NCBI RefSeq assembly: GCF_003248505.1
Contig: NZ_QFOA01000003.1
Coordinates: forward strand, 1 to 64,000
Length of the DNA stretch: 64,000 nucleotides
DNA from: Sphingobium sp.
GTDB lineage: Bacteria > Pseudomonadota > Alphaproteobacteria > Sphingomonadales > Sphingomonadaceae
Direction of reading: 5' to 3'
Both the position numbers and the translations under genes were made by a program. Shown here in pieces: positions 32,697 to 41,481 of this stretch. Numbering within the stretch: position 1 is the stretch's first letter; the number at the start of each line of letters is the position of its first letter. The notes under the pieces are model-generated. The model saw only the letters and a program-made list of their open reading frames with translations. It had not been told where the DNA came from and searched no databases.

Positions 32697-33910
32697 GCCA
32701 GCATCCGGTCGCTATCGTCATCGGTATGGAAAACGCCATCGCGCTCACCATCGTGCGCGAACTGGGCGCGCATGGCGTGCCCGTCCATGGCGTCGCCCGC
32801 GCGCCGGGGTCGATTGCGCTCGCCTCGCGCCATTGCCGCGACTGGTCGCTGCGGCCGCAGGGCGACCCTGCGGACTGGCTCCCCGCCCTCATCGCGCGGA
32901 CTGGCGCGCGTGCGGTGCTGGCGATCTCGGAGGGCGACCTGCTCGCTTTGTCGGCCCTGCCGCCGCGGATCGGCGACTGCGACATCCTCGTCCCCCGGAC
33001 AGAGCCGCTCGCCAACGTCATCGACAAGCGCCGCACGCTCGACATCGCGCAGCGGATCGGCCTGCTCGTCCCCCAAACGTGGCAACCTCAAGCGGGCGAA
33101 GACTTCGCCGCCCGCGCCGGGGCCATGCACTATCCGCTCGTCGCCAAATGGGCCAATCCGCCGCAAGTCATGGCGGATCTGGAGCGGGCGGGACTGGAAT
33201 GGATCAAGACCGGCTATATCCACACGCCCCGCGAACTGCTGGCGTTGCTCGACCGCTACGCTTCCATCGGGCGCTGGCCGCTGATCCAGCAATATTGCGG
33301 CGGCGTGGGGTTGGGGCAGATGCTTTTCATGGCGAACGGTCGCGCGACATTGCGCTTCCAGCACCGCCGCCTCCACGAATGGCCGCCCGAAGGCGGCGTA
33401 TCGACGCTATGCCGTGCCGAACCGGATCGGGATCATGCCGCGCAGATGGCGCTGTCCGAACGGTTGCTGCGCGCGCTCGACTGGAGCGGCCCGGCGATGG
33501 TCGAATATCGCCATGAGCCAGACACCGGGCGCTATTGGCTGATGGAGGTCAACGGGCGCTTCTGGGGCAGCCTTCCGCTCGCCCACCACAGCGGCGCGCA
33601 TTTCGCGTGGGAGGCCTATCGCCGCGCCGTGCTCGGGCAGACGGATGCCCCGCCCCGCCCGCGCGAGGGGGTGCGTGCGCGCTACATGGTGCCCGAAACC
33701 AAAAGGCTGGCCCGCGTCCTGATGAGCCCCGACCGTATCAGCGACCCCTTTTTCCGGCTGACGCCGATGGCCGATTTCGCTGCCTATGTCACAGGCTTTC
33801 TCGACCCGCGCGGGCGCTATTATGTCTTCGCGCCGTCCGATCCCGGCCCGTTCCTGCGCGACATCGGGCAGATGGTCAGGAAAGCCTTGCGCCGGAATAA
33901 TCGCGGATAA
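32693..33910 (+). CDS. ATP-grasp carboxylate-amine ligase-like protein
   Basis: The protein of 405 residues has an ATP-grasp layout. An N-terminal Rossmann-like pre-ATP-grasp domain starts VAIVIGMENAIALTIVREL. The central ATP-binding strands include YPLVAKWANPPQVM and PLIQQYCGGVGLGQMLF. The metal-binding end is GRYWLMEVNGRFWGSLPLA. Enzymes of this group join a carboxylate to an amine (peptide-like bonds) with ATP; the substrates here are unknown. It starts with a GTG that overlaps the deacetylase stop. Its last 35 bp overlap the 3' end of the opposite phosphatase-like gene. Confidence 0.75.
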   Translation: MSQHPVAIVIGMENAIALTIVRELGAHGVPVHGVARAPGSIALASRHCRDWSLRPQGDPADWLPALIARTGARAVLAISEGDLLALSALPPRIGDCDILVPRTEPLANVIDKRRTLDIAQRIGLLVPQTWQPQAGEDFAARAGAMHYPLVAKWANPPQVMADLERAGLEWIKTGYIHTPRELLALLDRYASIGRWPLIQQYCGGVGLGQMLFMANGRATLRFQHRRLHEWPPEGGVSTLCRAEPDRDHAAQMALSERLLRALDWSGPAMVEYRHEPDTGRYWLMEVNGRFWGSLPLAHHSGAHFAWEAYRRAVLGQTDAPPRPREGVRARYMVPETKRLARVLMSPDRISDPFFRLTPMADFAAYVTGFLDPRGRYYVFAPSDPGPFLRDIGQMVRKALRRNNRG

Positions 33911-34430
33911 GCCGCTTCACCGCCCGCTCGATCCGGGCGAGGCAGGTCGCCATATAGCGATCGTCGAGGCTGTAGGGATCGTGCAGATGCGGCATCGGCG
34001 GGGTCGCCCATTGACCCAGAAGCTGGCGCGGCAGATGCGAAAGGCGGGGATCGGCCGCCAGACGGTGCATCTGCCGCACCTCCATCGCCAGCAGCAGGTC
34101 GCCTTCGCGCGGCGCAAAATCGACGGCATCGACCGCGCGATGATCCCCCATCGCATATCCCAGCGCGCCCGCCGCGACGATCGCCGGTTCGTGCGCGGGG
34201 CGACCCGTGTCCGTCGACAGGCCGAAGGACGCACTTTCAACGCCCTGCGCCCGCGCTACCATGTCGGCAAAGGCGCTGCGGCAGATATTGCCCTGACACA
34301 CGAAGACCAGACGCCGCACCGTTTCGGGCCGGGCAGGGGGAGCGACCGCAGCCAGCCCCAGCGCCGCCTGAGGATAGGACAGTAGCAGGCGCACGAGCCC
34401 GCGAACGGTGCCGAAGGAAGATCGCATCAT
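33876..34430 (-). CDS. Low-molecular-weight protein tyrosine phosphatase-like protein
   Basis: The active-site loop C-x5-R-S is present as VFVCQGNICRSAFAD (Cys45, Arg51), and the catalytic Asp appears in HLHDPYSLDD. This defines the LMW-PTP/arsenate reductase fold; 184 residues is longer than the usual 150 because of an N-terminal extension. Bacterial members often control exopolysaccharide export by acting on tyrosine kinases, and the neighbouring deacetylase and ligase fit a surface-polymer role, but this is inference. An in-frame ATG at 34484 would add 18 residues. The two genes converge and overlap by 35 bp. Confidence 0.78.
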   Translation of the reverse strand: MMRSSFGTVRGLVRLLLSYPQAALGLAAVAPPARPETVRRLVFVCQGNICRSAFADMVARAQGVESASFGLSTDTGRPAHEPAIVAAGALGYAMGDHRAVDAVDFAPREGDLLLAMEVRQMHRLAADPRLSHLPRQLLGQWATPPMPHLHDPYSLDDRYMATCLARIERAVKRLIRDYSGARLS

Positions 34431-34648
34431 GTCTGGAATGCCGGGCCTGTTGGGAATGCGCTGTCGGGCCTTGGCGTATATCATCGTCACGTCTTTGCGG
34501 CCATGGCTGCTTTTTCCCGCTTTCGGGCCTTGCGGATTCCCCTTGCCGCCGCTTCGCGCTAGGGAGGCTGCGACTCCCCACCGCGCCCCGCACACATCAT
34601 GCGATGGGCGTTCCTCTCCACGGTCGGATTCCCGGCGGAAGGATGACG

Positions 34649-35956
34649 ATGCCAGCCCCCCGTTTCTCGCTCCGTCGATTGCGCGCCCTGATGCGCCGCC
34701 ATGGACCCGAAGCGATGGTGTGGCGTCGGCGCATCGCAATCCTGGGCGGTGCGATCGTAGTCGGCCTCGTCGCGCTCCTGTTCGCGAAGGCGGCGGACGA
34801 TGCCGGTGCCATGTTCCTGCGTTTCGCCCGCCGCTGGTGGTGGGCGCCGCTGATCGTGACGCCGGTGGGCTTTGCCGGTGTCGTCTGGCTGACGCGTCGC
34901 TTCGCTCCTGCCGCCGCCGGATCGGGTATTCCGCAGGTGATGGCCGCGTCACGCGATCCCGATGCCGGGCTCGACCGCCTCGTTTCAGCGCGCACGGTCG
35001 TCGCCAAGCTCGGCCTCACCCTCTCCGCGCTGCTGCTGGGTGCATCGGTGGGGCGCGAGGGGCCGACGGTGCAGGTGTCCGCCGCGATCATGGCCTATGC
35101 CCACCGCCTGATGGGGATACCGCTGCGCGCCTCTGTCTATATCGCAGGCGGCGCGGCAGGCGTCGCGGCGGCATTCAACACGCCGCTCGCCGGCGTCGCC
35201 TTCGCGATCGAGGAACTGGCCGCCGCCTATGAGCAGCGCATGACGCTGCTGGTGATGGCGGCGGTGCTGATCGCCGGTATGGTCAGCCTCGGCCTTGCGG
35301 GCGATTATGTCTATTTCGGCGTGATGCATCAGACGCTGTCCGTGCAGCAGGCGATACTCGCCGCGCCCGTCGCCGGGATTTTCGGCGGCCTGGCCGGCGG
35401 TCTGTTTTCCCGCGCCATGCTGGCGGCGGGACGGACCGCCTGGTCGCCCATGGCGTGGCTACGCGCCCGCCCGGTTCGATTCGCCGCCTGCTGCGGGATG
35501 GCGGTGGCGCTGATCGGCGTCTCGACGGGCCTCACCTGGGGCACGGGCTACCAGACCGCCAACGCCATGATATCCGGTGCCGACGTGCCTTTATGGTTCG
35601 GCGGCGCAAAGTTCGTGACGACGCTGGCGACGGCGGTTTCGGGACTGCCCGGCGGCATCTTCGCCCCGTCGCTGTCGGTCGGCGCGGGGGTAGGCGACAT
35701 GTTGCGCAGCCTCTTCCCCGCCTATCCTCCCGGCGCCGTCATCCTGCTGGGCATGATCGCCTATTTCACCGGGGTCGTGCGCGCGCCGCTCACCGCGGTC
35801 ATCATCATTTCCGAAACTACCGCCAGTCGGGGCCTGCTCCTGCCCCTGCTCGCGACCGCCCTCATCGCCGACTTCACCGCTCAGCTGGTGTGCAAGGACC
35901 GGCTCTATCATGCGCTGTCGCAGAAATTCATGCCGCAGCCGACCAACCCAGCCTGA
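34649..35956 (+). CDS. CLC-family chloride channel or H+/Cl- exchanger
   Basis: The membrane protein of 435 residues shows all CLC selectivity motifs: GSGIP (helix D), GREGPTVQ with the gating glutamate (helix F), and GGIFAPSLSVGAGVG (helix N), plus the conserved GAAAGVAAAFNTPLAG. Ten or more helices are visible, and there is no C-terminal CBS pair. The presence of the gating Glu is compatible with an exchanger. AGGA at 34640-34643 favours the ATG at 34649; the ATG at 34643 is the alternative. Confidence 0.9.
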   Translation: MPAPRFSLRRLRALMRRHGPEAMVWRRRIAILGGAIVVGLVALLFAKAADDAGAMFLRFARRWWWAPLIVTPVGFAGVVWLTRRFAPAAAGSGIPQVMAASRDPDAGLDRLVSARTVVAKLGLTLSALLLGASVGREGPTVQVSAAIMAYAHRLMGIPLRASVYIAGGAAGVAAAFNTPLAGVAFAIEELAAAYEQRMTLLVMAAVLIAGMVSLGLAGDYVYFGVMHQTLSVQQAILAAPVAGIFGGLAGGLFSRAMLAAGRTAWSPMAWLRARPVRFAACCGMAVALIGVSTGLTWGTGYQTANAMISGADVPLWFGGAKFVTTLATAVSGLPGGIFAPSLSVGAGVGDMLRSLFPAYPPGAVILLGMIAYFTGVVRAPLTAVIIISETTASRGLLLPLLATALIADFTAQLVCKDRLYHALSQKFMPQPTNPA

Positions 35957-35989
35957 GGGCTGGAACGCGGCGGCAACGGAATGAAAAAT

Positions 35990-36081
35990 TGGCGGAGACG
36001 GAGGGATTCGAACCCTCGGTAGCCCCTTAAGGCTACGACGGTTTAGCAAACCGCTGGTTTCAGCCACTCACCCACGTCTCC
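35990..36081 (-). tRNA. tRNA-Ser(GCT)
   Basis: The acceptor stem is GGAGACG (5' end at 36081) with CGTCTCC, followed by discriminator G and an encoded CCA (35990-35992). The anticodon loop reads TTTGCTAAA in a CGG-stem context, giving anticodon GCT. A long variable arm (GTAGCC/GGCTAC) and the T-loop GTTCGAATC confirm a serine tRNA. It is intact; no integrase or direct repeat is visible beside it. Confidence 0.95.
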
Positions 36082-36315
36082 GCGCGAATTGGCCCGTTGC
36101 AAGGCGGACCGTGGCTAGGGCGCGGCTATAGCGGGGGCTTTGCGACATGGCAACGGTCCTGCAGTGCGATTTTTTACGGGGCGCTGGGCGGCAAAGCATC
36201 GGGCCGACGCAATCGCGACTCATGTCGGCTTTCGTTCATTGCGGTTTCAGCATCCTTCCCGCTATTCTGCGCGCTCAAACCGGCCCCGGAGGGTCTGGCG
36301 GGGAGTGTAAGAGAC

Positions 36316-37110
36316 ATGATGGGCATCACCGGGCGCGCGGGATCGCGGATGGCGCGGGCGGCACTGTGGGCAGGCGCGCTGGCGGGGCTGGCGTTCAGCC
36401 CGCTGGCAGGCGCGCAGGTGCGGACGGTCGATCCCAACACCGCCATCGACGCCGATCTTGCACCGCCGCCGCCGCCGCGTACCGCGCCGACCGACCCCGG
36501 CGTCGATCCTGCGGTGCGCCACGATCCGCCCGCGCCCCAGCCCGCGCCCGCCCCTTCCGGCGATGCCACCACCGCCACCGGCGCGCCGGTGACACCCAAC
36601 TCGCCGCCCGCCGCGATCTCGCCGGGCGAATCCTACCAGCAGGACGACCTTATCGGCGCGGCGGAGGGCGTCTTCGGCAAGGGGGCAGAGGGCCTCGCGG
36701 GCATCATCGAGAAAGTCCTGAAGGATCAGGGACGCCCGAACGCCTACATCGCCGGGCGGGAGGCGTCGGGCGCTTTCGTCGTCGGGCTGCGCTACGGATC
36801 GGGCACGCTCAACCACAAGGTGGAGGGCAAGCGCGAAGTGTATTGGACCGGCCCGTCGATCGGTTTCGACGTGGGCGGCAATGCGTCCAACACCTTCATC
36901 CTCGTCTATAATCTCTATGACACGCAGGACCTCTACCACCGCTTCCCGGCGGCGGAGGGCACTGCCTATCTGGTGGGGGGCTTCACCGCCAGCTACCTGC
37001 GCTGGGGCGATGTCGTGCTGATCCCGATTCGCCTGGGGGTCGGCTATCGGCTGGGCATCAATGCAGGTTATATGAAGTTCACCGAAAAGCGGAACTGGCT
37101 GCCCTTCTAA
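36316..37110 (+). CDS. DUF1134 / EipA-family envelope protein
   Basis: The 264-residue protein has a signal peptide (about residues 1-33, ending LAGAQ). A Pro/Ala-rich, probably disordered segment follows (about 50-110). The C-terminal domain (about 115-264) has the family patterns GLRYGSGTLNHKVEG, YWTGPSIGFDVGGNASNTFILVYNLYD and GVGYRLGINAGYMKFT. This matches DUF1134, of which Brucella EipA is a periplasmic member needed for envelope integrity. The start at 36316 (ATG followed by ATG) is preceded by GGGAG. Confidence 0.85.
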   Translation: MMGITGRAGSRMARAALWAGALAGLAFSPLAGAQVRTVDPNTAIDADLAPPPPPRTAPTDPGVDPAVRHDPPAPQPAPAPSGDATTATGAPVTPNSPPAAISPGESYQQDDLIGAAEGVFGKGAEGLAGIIEKVLKDQGRPNAYIAGREASGAFVVGLRYGSGTLNHKVEGKREVYWTGPSIGFDVGGNASNTFILVYNLYDTQDLYHRFPAAEGTAYLVGGFTASYLRWGDVVLIPIRLGVGYRLGINAGYMKFTEKRNWLPF

Positions 37111-37113
37111 AGG

Positions 37114-38196
37114 CTACAGCGACAGGGCGAGCTGTCCGTCCTCCCGGTCGGGCGCATCCTCGCCCTCCAGATTATGGACGCCAAGGCCGAGCAGGCGCGC
37201 GCCCATGCGCAGCGGCAATTGCGCCAGCAACAGTTCGCGTCCCGCCTGCGCCAGCTTGTCGGGCGATCGCACGGGGGCGGGAAAGCTGCGGGACCGGGTG
37301 ATGATGCGGAAATCGGCGAACTTGATCTTGAGCACCACCGTGCGCCCCCACGCGCCCGCCTTGTCGATTCGCCCCCACAGGTTCGCCGCGATCCGGTCCA
37401 ACTCCGCCACCAGCGCGGCTTCTTCGGTCAGGTCGTCGAAGAAAGTGTCTTCCACGCTCACCGACTTGCGTCCTTCGCGCTCGCGCACCGGGCGGTCGTC
37501 CTCCCCCCGCGCCGCGCGGTAGTAATAGCCTGCCGCGCTGCCGAAATGCGCTTGAAGGAACGCCATGTCGCGCGCGCGCAGGTCGGCGCCGGTTTCGATG
37601 CCCAGCGCCTGCATCCGCTGCGCCGTCACCGGACCTACGCCATGGATGCGCCGCACCGGCATCGCCGCGATAAAGGCCGCGCCCTCATGCGGGCGCACCA
37701 CGCACACGCCGTCGGGCTTGTTCTGGTCCGACGCGAGCTTGGCGATGAGCTTGTTGTAGGACACGCCGGCCGACGCAGTCAGCCCCGTTTCCGTGCGAAT
37801 CATGCGGCGGATGTCCTGCGCGATCTGCGTCGCCGACGCGATGCCCGGCTTGTTCGTCGTCACGTCGAGATAGGCTTCGTCGAGCGAGAGCGGCTGAACG
37901 ATATCGGTGAAGCGACCGAAAATCTCGCGCACCTGATGCGACACGGCGCGGTATACGTCGAAGCGCGGCTTCACGAACAGCAAATCGGGGCACAGCCGCC
38001 GTGCCCGCCCACCCGGCATCGCCGACCGCACGCCGAACCGCCGCGCTTCGTAGGAGCAGGTTGCGACCACTCCGCGCGGTCCGCCGCCGCCCACCGCGAT
38101 GGGCAGCCCGCGCAGCGCCGGATCGTCGCGCTGCTCGACCGACGCGTAAAAGGCGTCCATGTCGATATGGATGATCTTGCGCGGGGCGGACTCCAT
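37114..38196 (-). CDS. dinB: DNA polymerase IV
   Basis: DinB is a Y-family polymerase that extends past damaged bases. The 360 residues contain the first catalytic motif IIHIDMDAFYASVEQRDDP, the ATCSYEARRFGVRSAMP nucleotide-binding segment, the second catalytic motif PLSLDEAYLDVT, and the little-finger region starting near REREGRKSVSVEDTFFDD. It starts with ATG at 38196. No LexA box was identified in the 83-bp gap upstream. The stop is 3 bp from the end of convergent eipA. Confidence 0.93.
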   Translation of the reverse strand: MESAPRKIIHIDMDAFYASVEQRDDPALRGLPIAVGGGGPRGVVATCSYEARRFGVRSAMPGGRARRLCPDLLFVKPRFDVYRAVSHQVREIFGRFTDIVQPLSLDEAYLDVTTNKPGIASATQIAQDIRRMIRTETGLTASAGVSYNKLIAKLASDQNKPDGVCVVRPHEGAAFIAAMPVRRIHGVGPVTAQRMQALGIETGADLRARDMAFLQAHFGSAAGYYYRAARGEDDRPVREREGRKSVSVEDTFFDDLTEEAALVAELDRIAANLWGRIDKAGAWGRTVVLKIKFADFRIITRSRSFPAPVRSPDKLAQAGRELLLAQLPLRMGARLLGLGVHNLEGEDAPDREDGQLALSL

Positions 38197-38279
38197 GGCA
38201 CGCCCTTATGGCATAGAGCGGAACGAAAGGTAAACAGCGCGTGTGGCCCGGCGCGACAGCCGCGTTCGGCCGATGCGCT

Positions 38280-38822
38280 TCAGCCCTTGTCTTTCAGCGC
38301 CAGAAGCGCCGCGAACGGGCTTGCCTGCTCTTCGCTCAGGACGCCCGCTTGCTTCAGATAAGCGTCGGCGTCCGGCGATCGGGGAAAGGGCGTCATCGCC
38401 AGCGCCATCGTCTCGGCCACCGCCTCGCCCATGTCGAGCGCCTGCCCGTCATAGCCGACGGTGTCGACATCCTGCGCGTCGAGTTCCAGTTCCTCGCCTT
38501 CGGGCGGCGTGTCGGCGGCTTCCACTACGAAGCGGAGGGCGAAATCGGTGTCGATGATTTCGGGCACCGGCTCCCCGGTCGCGACGCAGGGCTGCGCCAG
38601 CGTCGCACGCACCCGCCCGCGCGCCAGGATCGCGTCCTTTTCCTCGCTCAGGCTATAATCCGCCTCCAGCCGGTCGAGCGCAACAAGGCCGAACCGGCGC
38701 GCGAGCGCCGCCCGCTCCGCGTCGTTTGCGGCGATATGCGTCTCGACGGCCATCCGCCGGACCTGATCGACCTTCACCATGCGGGAAAATTCCGGCACTA
38801 AAGCCTCCTGGCTGCCCGTCAT
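38280..38822 (-). CDS. DUF177/YceD-family protein
   Basis: The 180-residue acidic protein matches YceD/DUF177, which acts in 23S rRNA maturation or accumulation in bacteria and plastids. Visible landmarks are PCVATGEPVPEIIDTDF, where the usual second Cys of the C-x-x-C type region has been replaced, and DLGE-type DMGEAVAETMALAM. In most bacteria the gene precedes rpmF; here the next gene on the strand is dinB and no rpmF lies in the window. Its ATG overlaps the upstream chaperone gene by four bases. Confidence 0.82.
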   Translation of the reverse strand: MTGSQEALVPEFSRMVKVDQVRRMAVETHIAANDAERAALARRFGLVALDRLEADYSLSEEKDAILARGRVRATLAQPCVATGEPVPEIIDTDFALRFVVEAADTPPEGEELELDAQDVDTVGYDGQALDMGEAVAETMALAMTPFPRSPDADAYLKQAGVLSEEQASPFAALLALKDKG

Positions 38823-39343
38823 CCGATATCTCCTGCCAGCATCGCGTCACGGCTGAGGCATCCCAACCGGGTCCAGCGCGCCCGCAACGCACCCTCTGCA
38901 TGGTCGATCGCGCAGGGATCGACCGGCTCCCCGCGATAGAGGTTGCGACGCAGCGCCTCGGTAAGGTCGCCGCCGCCCTCCAGCGCCGAACGATAGGCGC
39001 TGATCCGTCCGCCCAGCGCGCTCATCATCCGCCCGACATGCTTGCCCACGACCACGTCGCCAATTCCTTCCTGCCGCAACTGCCCGTCCATGTCGTCGAC
39101 GAACAATTCGGTCAGCCACACCGATTCCTGCGCCGCCCCCTGCTGTTCCAGCCGCATCAGCGCCAGCGACAGGATCGCCACGATCATGTCGAACCGCCCG
39201 TCCATCGTGTCGGGAACCGCGCCTTCGACATACCAGTGCGGCTGCCGCCCCTCGCGCACGATCGCGTCGTAGAGCGGCCGCAGCCCGGCGCGCGGATCGG
39301 CGCGACCCATCAGGCGCTGGAGAAAGGAAGGGGCGGACGGCAT
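38819..39343 (-). CDS. Ubiquinol-cytochrome c chaperone family protein
   Basis: The 174-residue protein resembles the bacterial relatives of mitochondrial Cbp3/UQCC1, which help assemble cytochrome b of complex III. The family features are a start at FLQRLMGR, the helix GLRPLYDAIVREGRQPHWYVEGAVPDTMDGRFDM, VWLTELFVDDMDGQLRQEGIGD, and VVGKHVGRMMSALGGRISAY. It is predicted to be cytoplasmic and all-helical. The start at 39343 fits the family; the open frame upstream runs into the divergent bamE leader. Confidence 0.83.
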   Translation of the reverse strand: MPSAPSFLQRLMGRADPRAGLRPLYDAIVREGRQPHWYVEGAVPDTMDGRFDMIVAILSLALMRLEQQGAAQESVWLTELFVDDMDGQLRQEGIGDVVVGKHVGRMMSALGGRISAYRSALEGGGDLTEALRRNLYRGEPVDPCAIDHAEGALRARWTRLGCLSRDAMLAGDIG

Positions 39344-39512
39344 GGCGGGCAACTTTTCGTCAGGGTTCGTACAGGTGGCGCGGCGCAGGGCACGCCCTGC
39401 CACCCCTTGTGGGCGGCCACGCAATTCCATATTGATCGCTGCGTCGCACGATGCAATGGCGACAATGCAAGTATTCGCCAAGGACAGGCGGGCGCGCCCG
39501 CAGGAGACATTC

Positions 39513-40025
39513 ATGCCGCAGTTCAGCCGCCATTCCCGCCGTGGGCGTCTCGTGATCGCCATCGGCCTCAGCGCGTCGCTGCTCGGCACATCGGCCTGCA
39601 CCCGCATCCGCACGCATCAGGGCTATCAGGTCGACAAGCTGCTGGTCGATTCGGTGCAGCCCGGCATCGACAACCGCGCCTCGGTCGAAGGGACGCTGGG
39701 CCGTCCCAGCTTCGTGTCGCAGTTCGGCGAGCAGGACTGGTATTATGTCTCGCGCACGATGCGGGCTCTCGCCTTTTCGAATCCCAAGCCGGTCGAGCAG
39801 ACGGTGCTGCGCGTGCGGTTCGATCCCGCGGGCAACGTGACGGCGGTGGACCGCATGGGGATGGAACAGATCGCGCGCATTTCGCCCTCGGGCGACAAGA
39901 CGCCGACGCTGGGTCGCCATCGCAGCCTGTTCGACGAAATCTTCGGCAATATCGGTGCGGTCGGTGCAGGCGGCATGGGCGGCGCGGGCGCGGGCAGCAA
40001 CACCGGCGGCCCGAACGGCAGCTAG
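39513..40025 (+). CDS. bamE: Outer-membrane assembly factor BamE (lipoprotein)
   Basis: BamE is an outer-membrane lipoprotein of the BAM complex. The 170-residue precursor has a lipoprotein signal ending LLGTSAC (modified Cys near residue 29). The compact BamE/SmpA fold follows, with VQPGIDNRASVEGTLGRPSFVSQFGEQDWYYVS and the strand VLRVRFDPAGNVTAVD. The last ~25 residues are a Gly/Ala/Asn-rich tail not found in enteric BamE. CAGGAGACATTC directly precedes the ATG at 39513. Divergent from the complex III chaperone gene. Confidence 0.88.
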   Translation: MPQFSRHSRRGRLVIAIGLSASLLGTSACTRIRTHQGYQVDKLLVDSVQPGIDNRASVEGTLGRPSFVSQFGEQDWYYVSRTMRALAFSNPKPVEQTVLRVRFDPAGNVTAVDRMGMEQIARISPSGDKTPTLGRHRSLFDEIFGNIGAVGAGGMGGAGAGSNTGGPNGS

Positions 40026-40068
40026 GTCCTTCGTCCGTTCCGGCAGGTCACGCGGCCCGCCGATCCGG

Positions 40069-41481
40069 TCAGGGCGCGCTTTCGCCCCAGCCTCCGCCGA
40101 GCGCCAGGAAGATCGCGATCTGGTCCTGCACCAGCTGCGTGCGGGCGCTTGCCGCCGTCACCTCGGCACTGGCGAGGCTCCGCTGCGCGTCGAGCAGCGA
40201 CAGGAAGTCGCCCCGCCCGAACCGGAACAATCGCCCTGCCTGCGCCGCCGATGTCGCTGCGCTGTCGCGCGCGCGATCAAGCGCCGCCGCCCGCTCGGCA
40301 TCGCGGCGATAGGTTTCGAGCGCGCTTTCCGCCTGTCGCAACGCTTCCAGTACGCTCGCGTCGAACCCGGCCAGATCCGCGCGCACCTGCGCATCGGCCT
40401 GCGCGATCCGGGCGCGCACCACCGGGCGGTTGGGAAAGCTCCAGCTGAGCAGCGGCCCCAAGCTGAAGCCGAAGCTCGTCGGTCCGCCGATGGCCTTGAC
40501 CGGCCCCGACAGCCCCACCGACCCGCCGATGCTCACCTGCGGATAAAGATCGGCCATCGCCACGCCCAGCCGCGCGGTGTCGCCCGCGATGGCGCGTTCC
40601 GCCTGCCTGATGTCGGGCCGCCGCCGGATGAGCGCCGCGCCGTCGCCCACCGGCACCGGCTGCCCGATGGAGGGTAGCGCCGCGCAACTCTCGACCCCGG
40701 CCGGATAGTCGGCGGGCGGGCGTCCCAGCAGCGTCGCCAGCAGGTAAAGCGCATTCTGCCGCTGCGCCTCGAACGCGGGCAGGGCGGCGGCGCTCGCCTC
40801 CACCGCCGCCTGCGCGCGGCTCACGTCGAACGACGTGCCTCGCCCACCGCGCGCCAGCCGCTGCGTCGCGGTCAGCGTATCGCGTTGCAGCGCGACGACG
40901 CGGCGATTGACGGCCAGGCTGAAATTGGCGGCGCACACCTGCGCATAGGCGCGGGCGGTCGCCGCCGCGATGCCGACGCGCACATAGTCGCGCGCCGCCT
41001 GCGCCGCTTCCACGTCCGCGCCGCTCGCCTCGATCGCGCGACGGATGCGACCGTTCAGGTCGAGCGGGTAGGATGCCGCGAGGCCAAGGTCGTAGCTGGC
41101 GACGCCCGGCAGGCTGTATCCCGTGCCCGAAGGCCGCGCCAGCGTCGTCCCCGCCGACACGTCGGTGCCGATGGTGCGTCCCGCCTCCGCCTCGCGCAGC
41201 ACCGCCTGCGCGCGTTCCACATTCGCCCCGGCCTGCCGCAGGTCGGCGTTGGCGGCCAGCGCCTCTTCGATCAGCGTGTCGAGGCGCGGGTCGGCATAAA
41301 GCCGCCACCAGCGATCAGGCGGCTCGGCCTGCGCAAAGGCTGCACCCCTCGCCGAATGGAAGGGGCCCGTCGCCGCCGCCGCCGTCGCCGCGCTTTCCGC
41401 CGGCGGGCGATAGTCCGGCCCGGCGGTGGCGCAGCCCGACAGCAGCAGCGCGCCTGCGGCTGCGGCGATCCCCTTACGCAT
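40069..41481 (-). CDS. Outer-membrane efflux factor, NodT/OprM type
   Basis: The protein of 470 residues is an outer-membrane channel of the TolC superfamily. It has a lipoprotein signal (LLLSGCATAG) as in OprM/NodT, two OEP repeats each with long helical stretches (starting LIEEALAANADLRQAGANVERAQAVLREA and later AQADAQVRADLAGFDASVLEALRQAESALE), and the typical RRPDIRQAERAIA turn. It should connect to the HlyD and FUSC proteins of the same operon to export aromatic acids. Its start overlaps the HlyD gene by eight bases. Confidence 0.9.
   Translation of the reverse strand: MRKGIAAAAGALLLSGCATAGPDYRPPAESAATAAAATGPFHSARGAAFAQAEPPDRWWRLYADPRLDTLIEEALAANADLRQAGANVERAQAVLREAEAGRTIGTDVSAGTTLARPSGTGYSLPGVASYDLGLAASYPLDLNGRIRRAIEASGADVEAAQAARDYVRVGIAAATARAYAQVCAANFSLAVNRRVVALQRDTLTATQRLARGGRGTSFDVSRAQAAVEASAAALPAFEAQRQNALYLLATLLGRPPADYPAGVESCAALPSIGQPVPVGDGAALIRRRPDIRQAERAIAGDTARLGVAMADLYPQVSIGGSVGLSGPVKAIGGPTSFGFSLGPLLSWSFPNRPVVRARIAQADAQVRADLAGFDASVLEALRQAESALETYRRDAERAAALDRARDSAATSAAQAGRLFRFGRGDFLSLLDAQRSLASAEVTAASARTQLVQDQIAIFLALGGGWGESAP

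Noticed and set aside
35990..36081. tRNA-Ser as an attachment site for an integrated element
   Set aside because: No integrase, no direct repeat of the tRNA end and no unusual gene content beside it; the neighbours are a CLC gene and eipA.
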